From Tannerella sp. (GTDB taxonomy: Bacteria; Bacteroidota; Bacteroidia; Bacteroidales; Tannerellaceae): 45,617 nt of DNA. Every line of letters starts with the position of its first letter. Positions within the stretch are counted from its first letter, which is position 1. A program made the translations under genes and the position numbers. The notes beneath the pieces are model-generated. The model worked only from the letters and a program-made list of their open reading frames with translations. It was not told the DNA's origin and did no database searches. Positions 17,771 to 26,074 of the stretch are shown in pieces. The DNA lies in NCBI GenBank assembly GCA_031285685.1, contig JAITVS010000410.1:1-45617 (forward strand), read 5' to 3'.

Positions 17771-17902
17771 TGCTTTTTTAATTTAATATTATTATAAATA
17801 GTTGTTTATCTGGCAAAACACTCATCGCTTTACATTACATAATTAACTTTTAATTTAATCTTTATGTCATTCGGAAACGACGTGGTAGTAAAACTATAGG
17901 AT

Positions 17903-18664
17903 TCAATCATTTTTATAATCTGTAAATCCCAAGTGATTCCCCGAAGGATCTGCAAACTCAACCGACCAGCCTGTGCGGATTTTAAACGGTTCGGACAGAA
18001 ACGTAACGCCTTTCGCTTTCATCTGCTCATAAACAGCTTTCGTATCCTCCACTTCTATCCAGATAGTAGGCCGGGCCTCCGGAAATTTTATCCTGTCTTT
18101 CAATATAATAGCCGGTTCTTCATTTCCGACTTTAAATGCAACCATTCCTGCATCGGCAAATTCAAACTTTTTTTCCAAACCTAAAATTTCGGAATAAAAA
18201 CGAACGCTTTGCTGATAATCATCAGCAGGCAGAAACAGATTATCGTAATTTTTAACAGTAGTCGGTTCCACGTTATTTTCTGTGATAGTCAGGACATTCC
18301 CGTTATTATCAAAAACGGCAAATTCATCCGCACCATAAAATGTTTTATGTAAGTCTTTCGCTATATACTCCGTACCTTTCAATTTTTCATAAAGTATGTT
18401 CATGTTTTTCATTCTTATATAAAAAGTAATTGCGGAGGACATCGAACGTCCTTTAATTGCCGGATATTCTTCTATTAAATTATTCTGCTCCTGAAACATA
18501 ATAACAGCGCCGCCGTTACTAACCATCGCCCATTGCAACTTATTTCCGTTAGGAACACTCATCGCAAGATTAAAGCCCAAAACTTCGGTATAAAATTTCA
18601 CCGTTTCGTCCACATCCTTAACACCCAGATTGGGTGCAAGTGATAAATACGCTGTTTTCATCAT
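17903..18664 (-). CDS. Double VOC domain protein
   Basis: This 253-residue protein contains two VOC modules: the first (about 5-125) begins LAPNLGVKDVDETVKFYTE, the second (about 140-250) has DDYQQSVRFYSEILGLEKKF and ends FADPSGNHLGFTDY. Such pairs form a pseudo-dimer around one metal or ligand site. It may act on an electrophilic small molecule or bind an antibiotic; the substrate is not visible. A -7 element lies 25 bases upstream, so it can be transcribed separately from hxlR, whose stop lies 82 bases upstream of this start. Confidence 0.85.
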   Translation of the reverse strand: MMKTAYLSLAPNLGVKDVDETVKFYTEVLGFNLAMSVPNGNKLQWAMVSNGGAVIMFQEQNNLIEEYPAIKGRSMSSAITFYIRMKNMNILYEKLKGTEYIAKDLHKTFYGADEFAVFDNNGNVLTITENNVEPTTVKNYDNLFLPADDYQQSVRFYSEILGLEKKFEFADAGMVAFKVGNEEPAIILKDRIKFPEARPTIWIEVEDTKAVYEQMKAKGVTFLSEPFKIRTGWSVEFADPSGNHLGFTDYKND

Positions 18665-18688
18665 AATTTTAATTTATAAATCTTACGA

Positions 18689-18696
18689 CAAAGATA
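18689..18696 (-). promoter_or_regulatory. -7 element of the double VOC gene
   Basis: TATCTTTG on the minus strand, a perfect TAnnTTTG, 25 bases upstream of the ATG. Confidence 0.5.
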
Positions 18697-18746
18697 CGAC
18701 GATCCGTTGTAAACATTGTGTAAAAAAACGACATTCGAAAATTATT

Positions 18747-19112
18747 TTATTGCGTGATTTTACGGTTTCCCATTATTTCCTGTGTATGTGCAACCGCCCA
18801 ATCCACTAAACCCTGCAGATGAGGAATCAAACTCTCGCCTCTTTTTGTCAGACGGTATTCTACACGTGGAGGCACCTCTGCATATACGGTCCTCAGTACC
18901 AATCCGTCCGCCTCTAATATACGTAATGTAACCGTCAGCATCCGCTGCGAAATATCCGCAATCGAGTTATGTACATCTTTAAACCGCATGATCCCGTTTG
19001 TGTCAAGTGTTATCAAAACCAATATGGACCACTTATCTCCCAGCCGGTCCAAAATATCACGAATCGGACAAATTCCGTTCGGATGAAAATTTTCTATTTT
19101 TTTTGTTCCCAT
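18747..19112 (-). CDS. HxlR family winged-helix transcriptional regulator
   Basis: This 121-residue regulator has the complete HxlR/MarR-like winged helix: GICPIRDILDRLGDKWS at the N-terminus, then the recognition region RFKDVHNSIADISQRMLT and the wing EVPPRVEYRLTKRG. The Cys near residue 15, just before PIRD, is the position used by YodB, CatR and HypR to sense quinones, diamide and other electrophiles by thiol modification. It is divergent from the DJ-1/PfpI gene, with a paired palindrome between them. Inference: it represses the DJ-1 gene and perhaps itself, and is relieved by reactive carbonyls or quinones. Confidence 0.9.
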   Translation of the reverse strand: MGTKKIENFHPNGICPIRDILDRLGDKWSILVLITLDTNGIMRFKDVHNSIADISQRMLTVTLRILEADGLVLRTVYAEVPPRVEYRLTKRGESLIPHLQGLVDWAVAHTQEIMGNRKITQ

Positions 19113-19146
19113 ATCCGGTTATTAATCAGCAATTGTTACCTCCATG

Positions 19147-19172
19147 TAAGTATCTTATTCATAAGTACCTTA
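19147..19172. promoter_or_regulatory. Tandem palindromes, candidate HxlR operator
   Basis: TAAGTATCTTA (19147-19157) and TAAGTACCTTA (19162-19172) both have the form TAAG-N3-CTTA and are centred 15 bases apart. They directly abut the -33 box of the DJ-1 promoter (19173) and lie 35 bases from the hxlR ATG. The position and symmetry suit a dimeric winged-helix regulator. Confidence 0.5.
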
Positions 19173-19203
19173 TTGTTTTTTTAGATTCAATATCGTAGCT
19201 TTG
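19173..19203 (+). promoter_or_regulatory. Promoter of the DJ-1/PfpI gene
   Basis: TTG, a 20-base spacer, and TAGCTTTG (19196-19203), a perfect -7 element. The two palindromes end right at the -33 box. Confidence 0.6.
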
Positions 19204-19263
19204 CAATACAAAAGTAATAAACTTATTTTTGATAACTATTGTTTCACTTAAATATTTAAAATT

Positions 19264-19791
19264 ATGGCAAAGAAAGTTGCAGTATTAGCAGTTAATCCGG
19301 TGAACGGATTCGGTTTATTCCAATATCTGGAAGCATTTTTCGAAAACGGTATTTCATATAAAGTTTTTGCAGTGGCAGAAAACAAAGAAATCAAAACCAA
19401 TTCAGGTTTGACATTGATTACAGACGATGTTATTGCAAACCTGAAAAGACATGAAGACGAATACGATGCACTTGTATTCGGATGTGGAGACGCAATTCCG
19501 AAATTCAGCGAGAATGCGGACAAACCATATAATCAGGATATGATGGCCGTCATAAAAACATTTGGAGAAAAGGGGAAATTAATGATCGGACACTGTGCCG
19601 CAGGAATGATCTTCGAATTTGCAGGTATTACGGAAGGCAAAAAGATCGCCGTCCACCCATTGGCAAAAGCCGCTGTTCAAAAGGCAGTTGCAACAGATGA
19701 AAAATCCGAAATTGACGGAAACTTCTACACAGCCCAGACGGAAAACAGCGTATGGACAATGATGGAAAAAGTTCTTGAAGCGTTGAAATAA
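19264..19791 (+). CDS. DJ-1/PfpI family protein
   Basis: This 175-residue protein has the DJ-1/PfpI fold: a beta strand KVAVLAVNPV, alternating helices, and the nucleophile elbow with GHCAAGMIF, placing the reactive Cys near residue 111 after a His. Family members include glyoxalase III-like enzymes, deglycases and chaperones acting against reactive carbonyls. An acidic partner residue of the DJ-1 type near residue 15-18 is not obvious, so catalytic activity is not assured. It is divergent from hxlR and ends in a clear terminator. Confidence 0.8.
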   Translation: MAKKVAVLAVNPVNGFGLFQYLEAFFENGISYKVFAVAENKEIKTNSGLTLITDDVIANLKRHEDEYDALVFGCGDAIPKFSENADKPYNQDMMAVIKTFGEKGKLMIGHCAAGMIFEFAGITEGKKIAVHPLAKAAVQKAVATDEKSEIDGNFYTAQTENSVWTMMEKVLEALK

Positions 19792-19813
19792 ATCCGGTAT
19801 AAACTAACATAAG

Positions 19814-19850
19814 GCGAATCAACAATGAACAGTGATTCGCTTTATTTTTT
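19814..19850 (+). terminator. Rho-independent terminator of the DJ-1 gene
   Basis: GCGAATCA pairs with TGATTCGC over an 11-base loop, followed by TTTATTTTTT. It lies 22 bases after the stop. Confidence 0.8.
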
Positions 19851-19922
19851 CATTTTAATCTTCCAAAAAAAATTCCGCACTAATAATCAAAGTCTTAATT
19901 CACTATAAATATAAATAATTTA

Positions 19923-21578
19923 TTACTCTTTTACAAAAGAACAATCAACGGCAACAAATATCCCCTCACCGGTAACCGGATGAATAAACTCCAACGAATA
20001 GGCATGAAGATATAAACGTTCTGCCGGCTGTCCGTATAGGCGATCGCCATGAATAGGCGAATTCAGGCCATCCGGATGAGCTGCGTGCACACGTAACTGA
20101 TGCGTTCGCCCTGTTAACGGACAAAACTCAACAAGCGTCTGTGAACCAATGTATCTCAACACCTTATAATGTGAAATCGCTTGCTTTCCATATCGATAAT
20201 GAACAATTTGCATCGGGCGATTGTCCGGATCAGGGCATAACGGAAGCGTTATCTCACCCTCCTCATCAGTTAGCATTCCATCCAAAAGAGCAAGATATGT
20301 CTTCTTGATTTTTCTCGCGGCAAACATTCGTTGCAACGCTTCATGTACTTCTTTGGTTTTTGCCAAAAGCATCAGTCCCGACGTATCCATATCCAAACGA
20401 TGTACAACTAAAGGGCCGGTAGCGTTAGGAAAACGTTCCTGCATCAGGGAGTAAACAGATTCCAACGTTTCTTTTCCTGGAACGGACAGCATGCCGGGCG
20501 GCTTATTTATCGCAACCAACCATTCATCTTCAAACACAATCGCAGTTTTTTCTCCTGCATTTTCTATGGTAGTATACAAAGTATCTTTTTCTACATCAAT
20601 CCCTTGCAACATAAAATTCAGAATCGGTTCACACTTGCCCTTACAGGCCGGATAATAATAACCATCCCAGCGTAATTCATTCGTCCGTTTACGGCAACCG
20701 TCAGTCCTGGAATTATCCTCCCGCCAAAATTCCGCCATTGCCAACGGACGCATCTGATTTCGATAAGCATATTGTAAAAGTTTGGGCGCTGCACACTCTC
20801 CGGCCCCGGCAGGCGGCAGTTTTCCTACGGATTTTTCAAAAATTTCAAGCAATCCTTTTTCATCACCTCTGGCATTCAAAACACGAAAATGATCAAACAA
20901 TTTCTTCTGCAAGGCAAAACTACGGGTCGCACGTTCTTCTTTCAACGCACTTATTTGACTTTCAAACAACCGAATTTCTCCCTGCAACGCATCCGCTTCT
21001 TCACGAGTACTTCGCTCCAGCCTTTTTAATTCCGCCTTCTGAAACTGACTATCCTGTACCATCCGGACAAGATCCTCTTTATCCGGATTTAAAGTCCGGC
21101 ACTGATTCCGCATCGCTTTCGCCTGTTTTAAATCGGATTTTGCCTTCATTATCCGTTGCTCACCTACTACAAGTGTATTTTCAAGTTCCTCTTTCATACG
21201 CATGTACACTGCATCAGCCAATAGCATGTCAATCCGCCGGTTGATTTCAGATATCTGCTTTTCCTCGGGAACAAAAAAACCGGTCGGATCCAGCAAATCA
21301 TATACCGGCGTCACAAAAAAGTCATGCTTATTCTCATGTGCCAGATTGCCGGAAAACGCAGCGAGATAACCGATTTCACCGGATAGCGTTTGAACAATCA
21401 ACACGCCAAACATCTTCCCTTCCGCAAGCTCTGCCGTCCATTGCGTCTGCATATTCAGATAATCACGCACTTCTTCTGCCGCCATCACACAAAGCGAATG
21501 TGGTACATAAGAAAACGGATTTGTGAATTTCAGCGGGAGAGGTATGTCCGCAACCGGATTTTTAAAAAAATGAAGCAT
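19923..21578 (-). CDS. RluA family pseudouridine synthase with N-terminal coiled-coil extension
   Basis: This protein of about 551 residues is a pseudouridine synthase. The C-terminal 220 residues carry the RluA signature HRLDMDTSGLMLLAKT with the catalytic Asp, and later PLTGRTHQLRVH. The N-terminal 330 residues include a long helical, probably coiled-coil stretch (about 145-240, rich in K, E, Q, R) and a Cys-containing segment YYPACKGKCEPIL near 310. Such long forms are found in Bacteroidota; the target uridine in rRNA or tRNA is not known from sequence. The ATG at 21578 gives a start at MLHFFKNP; the frame is open further but overlaps a small ORF. Confidence 0.85.
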   Translation of the reverse strand: MLHFFKNPVADIPLPLKFTNPFSYVPHSLCVMAAEEVRDYLNMQTQWTAELAEGKMFGVLIVQTLSGEIGYLAAFSGNLAHENKHDFFVTPVYDLLDPTGFFVPEEKQISEINRRIDMLLADAVYMRMKEELENTLVVGEQRIMKAKSDLKQAKAMRNQCRTLNPDKEDLVRMVQDSQFQKAELKRLERSTREEADALQGEIRLFESQISALKEERATRSFALQKKLFDHFRVLNARGDEKGLLEIFEKSVGKLPPAGAGECAAPKLLQYAYRNQMRPLAMAEFWREDNSRTDGCRKRTNELRWDGYYYPACKGKCEPILNFMLQGIDVEKDTLYTTIENAGEKTAIVFEDEWLVAINKPPGMLSVPGKETLESVYSLMQERFPNATGPLVVHRLDMDTSGLMLLAKTKEVHEALQRMFAARKIKKTYLALLDGMLTDEEGEITLPLCPDPDNRPMQIVHYRYGKQAISHYKVLRYIGSQTLVEFCPLTGRTHQLRVHAAHPDGLNSPIHGDRLYGQPAERLYLHAYSLEFIHPVTGEGIFVAVDCSFVKE

Positions 21579-21699
21579 AAAAATATTCCCATTTGGCAAT
21601 CGAACACGCCTGCAATTTTTTCTCCGCATCAAAACGTGACAACTCCGGCAACGGAGCCTTCCTGATTAACACTGTAAAATATTTTCTGATCTTTTCCAT
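21562..21699 (-). CDS. Small protein overlapping the start of the pseudouridine synthase gene
   Basis: This 45-residue frame begins with an ATG at 21699 and runs to a TAA at 21562, overlapping the synthase gene by 17 bases in a different frame. It starts MEKIRKYFTVLI and contains APLPELSRFDAEKKL, then ends in an aromatic tail (WEYFYASFF). A -7 element at 21726-21733 lies 27 bases before the ATG, where a first gene would be expected. The sequence is amphipathic and basic and not low-complexity. I do not recognise a family. It could be a small protein made together with the synthase, or a leader that couples translation. Confidence 0.5.
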   Translation of the reverse strand: MEKIRKYFTVLIRKAPLPELSRFDAEKKLQACSIAKWEYFYASFF

Positions 21700-21725
21700 A
21701 CGTGTCTTACTATTGAATTATAATA

Positions 21726-21733
21726 CAAATATA
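21726..21733 (-). promoter_or_regulatory. -7 element upstream of the small ORF and pseudouridine synthase
   Basis: TATATTTG on the minus strand, a perfect -7 element. A TTTG occurs 23 bases further upstream, slightly wider than usual. Confidence 0.45.
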
Positions 21734-21840
21734 AGCAAAATACTCGCAATAATTTGCAAACAGATTTCTCGGACAGTGGTTTTACATCTTTTAATTCATG
21801 ACACATCAGAATATTCAGACAACAATATGGATACAAACAC

Positions 21841-21871
21841 TTTGTTGTTTTAACATATTCATCTATATTTG
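21841..21871 (+). promoter_or_regulatory. Promoter upstream of the short ORF and DUF2007 gene
   Basis: TTTG, a 19-base spacer, and TATATTTG, a full match to the Bacteroidota consensus. Transcription would begin near 21879. Confidence 0.65.
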
Positions 21872-21882
21872 ACACATTTTTT

Positions 21883-21990
21883 ATGGAAAACCGTCGAATT
21901 TTGCATCAAAAAATAACAATCCGCGAAATATTTTCGTGTTGTTTTTTGGTACTTTATTACATACGATTGTTACCCCGATTGTGGGAATGA
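21883..21990 (+). CDS. Possible 35-residue small protein
   Basis: A short frame starting MENRRILHQK and ending LYYIRLLPRLWE, with a hydrophobic centre containing CCFLVLYYI. Its ATG lies about 5 bases after the expected transcription start of a strong promoter, and the DUF2007 gene follows 30 bases later. It has no recognised family and could be a leader peptide or chance. No ribosome binding signal helps decide. Confidence 0.25.
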   Translation: MENRRILHQKITIREIFSCCFLVLYYIRLLPRLWE

Positions 21991-22020
21991 CGGAGTTTTA
22001 TTATTTAAAACAAACTACAT

Positions 22021-22737
22021 TTGGATAATTTTGTAACTATAATAACATTCTCTCACCCTGTGGAGCTGGCTATTCCGCGGGGACGACTTGAAGCAGACGG
22101 AATAGAATGCCGTGTATTGGATGAGTTGACTGTACAGGTGAACCCGTTCTTTTCCAATGCAATAGGCGGAGTCAAACTGCAGGTGAAGGAAGGCGACATT
22201 CAAAAAGCCGTAGCGATCTTAATCGATGGCGGTTACATGAAAAAAGAGGACCTGCAATCTCTGAAAAGTCAGACCAGCCTTGACAATGTGAGTTCAAAAC
22301 TACCAATCCTTGAGAAGTTGCTGCGACTAATCGCTATTATTGCCATTGCGACCGTAATTACTTCAACTGCAGTATACTTTGCGACTCGTCCTTCCGTATC
22401 CGAACGATTAACACAACAGAGTTGGTGCCTTGATTATATTATTTACGAAGATGAAACATATATACCGTATACTGAGAAACATCTCCATATTTCGATGTCA
22501 GGTTATTGTCAGGAGAACATTGAACTAAAAACAGATGGAACAATAATGCTACCGGGCTTTAACTCCCATGCAGTCTCCGGAGTTTGGACACTCGAAGGCA
22601 AATTATTACAGATTTCGCTGGTTGACACATTTGACTTTGTTTACAACGGATTTTATACCATCGACTTTTCAGGCAAAGAACTCATCCTTCAATCCGATCA
22701 GACAACACTGTTCTGTTTTCCGCAAAAAAACTATTAA
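22021..22737 (+). CDS. DUF2007 protein with one membrane helix and a beta-rich C-terminal domain
   Basis: This 238-residue protein begins with a DUF2007-type module (putative signal transducing protein, about residues 4-70: FVTIITFSHPVELAIPRGRLE then GGVKLQVKEGDIQKAV). A membrane helix (about 100-121) follows. The C-terminal 110 residues form a beta-rich, lipocalin-like domain with GVWTLEGKLLQI near 190. The start is a TTG at 22021: there is an in-frame stop 13 bases upstream and no ATG fits the domain. It is followed 11 bases later by a zinc ribbon protein. The function is unknown; a membrane-linked sensing role is only a guess. Confidence 0.7.
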   Translation: MDNFVTIITFSHPVELAIPRGRLEADGIECRVLDELTVQVNPFFSNAIGGVKLQVKEGDIQKAVAILIDGGYMKKEDLQSLKSQTSLDNVSSKLPILEKLLRLIAIIAIATVITSTAVYFATRPSVSERLTQQSWCLDYIIYEDETYIPYTEKHLHISMSGYCQENIELKTDGTIMLPGFNSHAVSGVWTLEGKLLQISLVDTFDFVYNGFYTIDFSGKELILQSDQTTLFCFPQKNY

Positions 22738-22748
22738 TAATCTCCATT

Positions 22749-22937
22749 TTGACAAACAAAAACATTAATAAGAAGTGCCCGAATTGTGGCTCCGGCGAAG
22801 TCTCAAAAAATAAACTCTCGGGAAAAACATTTGCAATTTCCGTATTGCTGTTAGGCTTCCCTTTACCATTCATCAGCAAAACATATCATTGCTTCGACTG
22901 TGGAACAGACTTTAAAATGAAAAAGCTGAGTGAATAG
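22749..22937 (+). CDS. Small zinc ribbon protein
   Basis: This 62-residue protein starts at a TTG (22749) and has CPNCGSGEV and YHCFDCGTDF, the two CxxC knuckles of a zinc ribbon, separated by a hydrophobic stretch ISVLLLGFPLPFI. It lies 11 bases downstream of the DUF2007 gene and is probably translated with it. Both genes of this pair use TTG starts. The role is unknown. Confidence 0.65.
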   Translation: MTNKNINKKCPNCGSGEVSKNKLSGKTFAISVLLLGFPLPFISKTYHCFDCGTDFKMKKLSE

Positions 22938-22979
22938 TTCTAGAATTATATAAGCAGACAATAATCCATTGTTCGAATT

Positions 22980-23017
22980 AAGTTTGTTTTGTACTTCGCA
23001 CGGCTTGCGTTACCTTT
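22980..23017 (+). repeat. First copy of a 38-bp promoter-containing repeat
   Basis: A 38-base sequence matching 23065-23102 with one difference (A at 23000 versus T at 23085). It holds a similar -33 box, but the -7 part reads TACCTTTTG with an extra T, so the TAnnTTTG is broken. The two copies are offset by 85 bases. Confidence 0.75.
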
Positions 23018-23064
23018 TGTCTGAATAACAGAAGGTAAGCAGCGCCTTGGAAATAAAAACAAAC

Positions 23065-23102
23065 AAGTTTGTTTTGTACTTCGCTCGGCTTGCGTTACCT
23101 TT
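23065..23102 (+). repeat. Second copy of the 38-bp promoter-containing repeat
   Basis: The near-identical second copy, which contains an intact promoter (23073-23103) upstream of leuS. The shared core includes TACTTCGCTCGGCTTGCGTT. From memory, similar sequences recur in promoter regions of Bacteroides genomes; this was not checked. Confidence 0.75.
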
Positions 23103-23103
23103 G
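23073..23103 (+). promoter_or_regulatory. Promoter of leuS
   Basis: TTTG (23073-23076), a 19-base spacer and TACCTTTG (23096-23103), a perfect match to the consensus. It lies 39 bases upstream of the leuS ATG. Confidence 0.75.
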
Positions 23104-23142
23104 TACTCTATTTGTAAAATTTAAAATGCAGGACATTAAGTG

Positions 23143-25980
23143 ATGGAATACAACTTTAAAGAAATCGAGAGAACGTGGCAGGCAAAATGGGTTGCCGACA
23201 AGACATACGAGGTCAAAGAAGACGAAAAAAAACAGAAACTATATGTACTGGATATGTTTCCGTATCCATCCGGAGCCGGATTGCATGTAGGGCATCCGCT
23301 CGGATATATTGCATCTGATATCTACTCGCGCTTCAAACGTTTACAAGGTTTTAATGTACTGCATCCGATGGGATATGACGCATACGGATTGCCTGCCGAA
23401 CAATACGCCATACAAACAGGACAACATCCGGCCATTACAACCGAAAAAAATATAAACCGCTACCGCGAACAGATGGACAAAATCGGTTTTTGTTACGACT
23501 GGAGTCGCGAGATACGCACATCCGAACCTGAATATTACCATTGGACACAATGGGCATTTATCAAAATGTTCAATAGCTATTATTGCTATGACGAACAGCA
23601 GGCGCGTCCGATAGAAGAGCTCATTCAGGCATTCGAACAGGTAGGAACAGAAGGTATGAACATTGCCTGCGGTTGCGAACTTTCATTCACGGCAGATGAA
23701 TGGAAAGCAAAAGGTGAAAAAGAAAAACAAGAGATATTACTGAATTATCGCCTCGCTTACCTTGGCGATACGATGGTGAATTGGTGTGCCGCATTAGGTA
23801 CCGTTCTGGCCAACGACGAAGTTATCAACGGTGTATCCGAACGTGGAGGTCATCCGGTCGAACAAAAGGTGATGCGCCAGTGGTGTTTACGCGTATCGGC
23901 CTATTCACAGCGACTATTGGATGGCCTGGACAAAATTGACTGGACGGATTCGCTGAAAGAAACACAACGCAACTGGATCGGACGCAGTGAAGGGGCTGAA
24001 ATGCAATTCAAAGTAAAGGATTCGGATATTGAATTTACCATTTTCACCACCCGCGCGGATACGATTTTCGGTGTTACATTCATGGTGCTTGCGCCTGAAA
24101 GCGAATTGGTAGACCGACTTACTACTTCTGCACAGAAAGGAGAAGTGGAAACTTATAAAGTTGCCGCGAAAAAGAAAACTGAACGTGAGCGTCAAATGGA
24201 CAAAAAGATAACCGGTGTATTTACCGGATCATATGCAATCAACCCGCTGACAAATGAAGCAATCCCCGTTTGGGTGAGTGACTATGTACTGGCAGGTTAC
24301 GGGACAGGCGCTATCATGGCGGTTCCCGCACATGACAGCCGCGACTATGCGTTTGCCAAACATTTCAGTCTGCCGATCGTTCCGCTTATTGAAGGATGTG
24401 ACATTTCGGAAGAAAGCTTCGACGCGAAAGAAGGCGTCATGATGAATTCTCCGCAGACCGGAAAAGAAATTGAAGACGGACTTGTTTTAAACGGCCTGGA
24501 TGTACCCGAAGCAATTGCCAAAACAAAAGCATACATCGAAGAAAAAGGCTTAGGTAGAATAAAAGTAAACTTCCGTTTACGCGATGCGATTTTCAGCCGC
24601 CAGCGTTATTGGGGAGAACCATTCCCCATTTATTACGACACGGACGGACTACCTCGACCATTACCGGAAGAATGTCTGCCGTTGGAACTTCCGGCCGTAG
24701 ACAAATTTTTGCCGACTGAAACCGGCGAGCCTCCATTAGGACGCGCCGAAAAGTGGGCATGGGATACGACCCATAAACAAGTAGTGGAAACATCGAGAAT
24801 CGACAACAAAACGATATTTCCGCTTGAATTGAATACGATGCCGGGATTTGCCGGTTCTTCGGCTTACTACATCCGCTATGAAGACCCGCACAACGATAAA
24901 ACGCTTGTTGATAAAAAAACAAACGAATACTGGCGTAATGTCGACCTGTACCTCGGAGGAACGGAACATGCAACAGGACACCTTATCTACAGCCGCTTCT
25001 GGAATAAGTTTTTATATGACACGGGGGTTATCTGTGACGACGAACCGTTCAAAAAACTGATCAATCAGGGCATGATTCAGGGACGCTCCAACTTTGTATA
25101 CAGAATAAACGGAACAAACAAATTTGTGTCAATGAATTTAAAAGATCAGCATGATGTAACGCCGTTACATGTTGATGTAAACATCGTAAACAATGACGTG
25201 CTGGATTTAGAGCAATTCAAATCATGGCGTCCGGAATTTGCGAATGCGGAATTCATACTGGAAAACGATAAATATATCTGTGGGTGGGCCGTTGAAAAGA
25301 TGTCAAAATCAATGTTTAACGTAGTTAATCCGGATGTGATTGTTGAAAAATTCGGAGCCGACACGTTACGTATGTATGAAATGTTCCTTGGTCCGCTCGA
25401 ACAATCAAAACCATGGGATACAAACGGTATTGACGGTGTGCACCGTTTCCTGAAAAAGCTCTGGAATTTGTTTTACGGCAATTCCGGAGAATGGATCGTA
25501 TCAAACGAAGAGCCTACACCGGAGGAACTTAAATCACTACATAAACTGATAAAGAAAGTGACTTTCGACATAGAACATTTCTCTTTTAATACATCTGTCA
25601 GCGCATTTATGATTTGTGTCAATGAATTGACCGCCATGAAGTGCAGGAAACGTGCTATACTCGAAAAACTACTGATCGTATTAGCTCCGTTCGCACCGCA
25701 TATTTCCGAAGAATTGTGGCATAAATCAGGATATGAAACTACAATATGCGATGCGGAATGGCCTGTGCATAACGAAGACTATCTGATAGAGGATATTGTT
25801 ACTTATGCGATTTCATTCAATGGTAAAACACGCTTCAATCTTGAGTTGCCGGCAGATATGTCGCGCGAAGAAATTGAAAAAACAGTACTTGAAAACGAAC
25901 ATGCGACAAAATGGCTCGAAGGCAAACCGCCGAAAAAGGTAATTGTCGTACCGAAGAAAATTGTTAATATCGTGATTTAA
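23143..25980 (+). CDS. leuS: Leucyl-tRNA synthetase
   Basis: This protein of about 945 residues charges tRNA-Leu. The class I HIGH motif appears as [14 protein letters not shown] near residues 42-55, and KMSKS near 719 in [10 protein letters not shown]. The CP1 editing region has [18 protein letters not shown] and [14 protein letters not shown]. The length is somewhat above E. coli LeuS, in line with Bacteroidota forms. The ATG at 23143 directly follows a GTG in frame; the ATG is preferred. It has its own promoter in a repeated element and ends in a strong terminator. Confidence 0.98.
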   Translation: MEYNFKEIERTWQAKWVADKTYEVKEDEKKQKLYVLDMFPYPSGAGLHVGHPLGYIASDIYSRFKRLQGFNVLHPMGYDAYGLPAEQYAIQTGQHPAITTEKNINRYREQMDKIGFCYDWSREIRTSEPEYYHWTQWAFIKMFNSYYCYDEQQARPIEELIQAFEQVGTEGMNIACGCELSFTADEWKAKGEKEKQEILLNYRLAYLGDTMVNWCAALGTVLANDEVINGVSERGGHPVEQKVMRQWCLRVSAYSQRLLDGLDKIDWTDSLKETQRNWIGRSEGAEMQFKVKDSDIEFTIFTTRADTIFGVTFMVLAPESELVDRLTTSAQKGEVETYKVAAKKKTERERQMDKKITGVFTGSYAINPLTNEAIPVWVSDYVLAGYGTGAIMAVPAHDSRDYAFAKHFSLPIVPLIEGCDISEESFDAKEGVMMNSPQTGKEIEDGLVLNGLDVPEAIAKTKAYIEEKGLGRIKVNFRLRDAIFSRQRYWGEPFPIYYDTDGLPRPLPEECLPLELPAVDKFLPTETGEPPLGRAEKWAWDTTHKQVVETSRIDNKTIFPLELNTMPGFAGSSAYYIRYEDPHNDKTLVDKKTNEYWRNVDLYLGGTEHATGHLIYSRFWNKFLYDTGVICDDEPFKKLINQGMIQGRSNFVYRINGTNKFVSMNLKDQHDVTPLHVDVNIVNNDVLDLEQFKSWRPEFANAEFILENDKYICGWAVEKMSKSMFNVVNPDVIVEKFGADTLRMYEMFLGPLEQSKPWDTNGIDGVHRFLKKLWNLFYGNSGEWIVSNEEPTPEELKSLHKLIKKVTFDIEHFSFNTSVSAFMICVNELTAMKCRKRAILEKLLIVLAPFAPHISEELWHKSGYETTICDAEWPVHNEDYLIEDIVTYAISFNGKTRFNLELPADMSREEIEKTVLENEHATKWLEGKPPKKVIVVPKKIVNIVI

Positions 25981-25995
25981 AAAATCAAATAGTAT

Positions 25996-26040
25996 AAAAG
26001 CGGAATGTATCTTGGCTTAAAGATACCATTCCACTTTTAT
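25996..26040 (+). terminator. Rho-independent terminator of leuS
   Basis: A long stem in which AAAAGNGGAATG and TATCTT pair with AAGATA and CATTCCNCTTTT around a GGCTTA loop, ending in a T-rich tail. Confidence 0.75.
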
Positions 26041-26074
26041 CAAATAAAAAATACGTTCTAATTTATACGAATTT

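Larger units (their letters stand above)
21700..22020. other. Divergent intergenic region between the synthase and DUF2007 genes
   Basis: This 321-base AT-rich region holds two divergent promoters: a minus-strand -7 element (21726-21733) and a plus-strand promoter (21841-21871). It also holds a short plus-strand ORF (21883-21990). No other element is visible. Confidence 0.6.

Noticed and set aside
22980..23102. Two repeat copies considered as a CRISPR remnant
   Set aside because: Only two copies, they contain promoter boxes, there are no cas genes, and the spacer length does not repeat.
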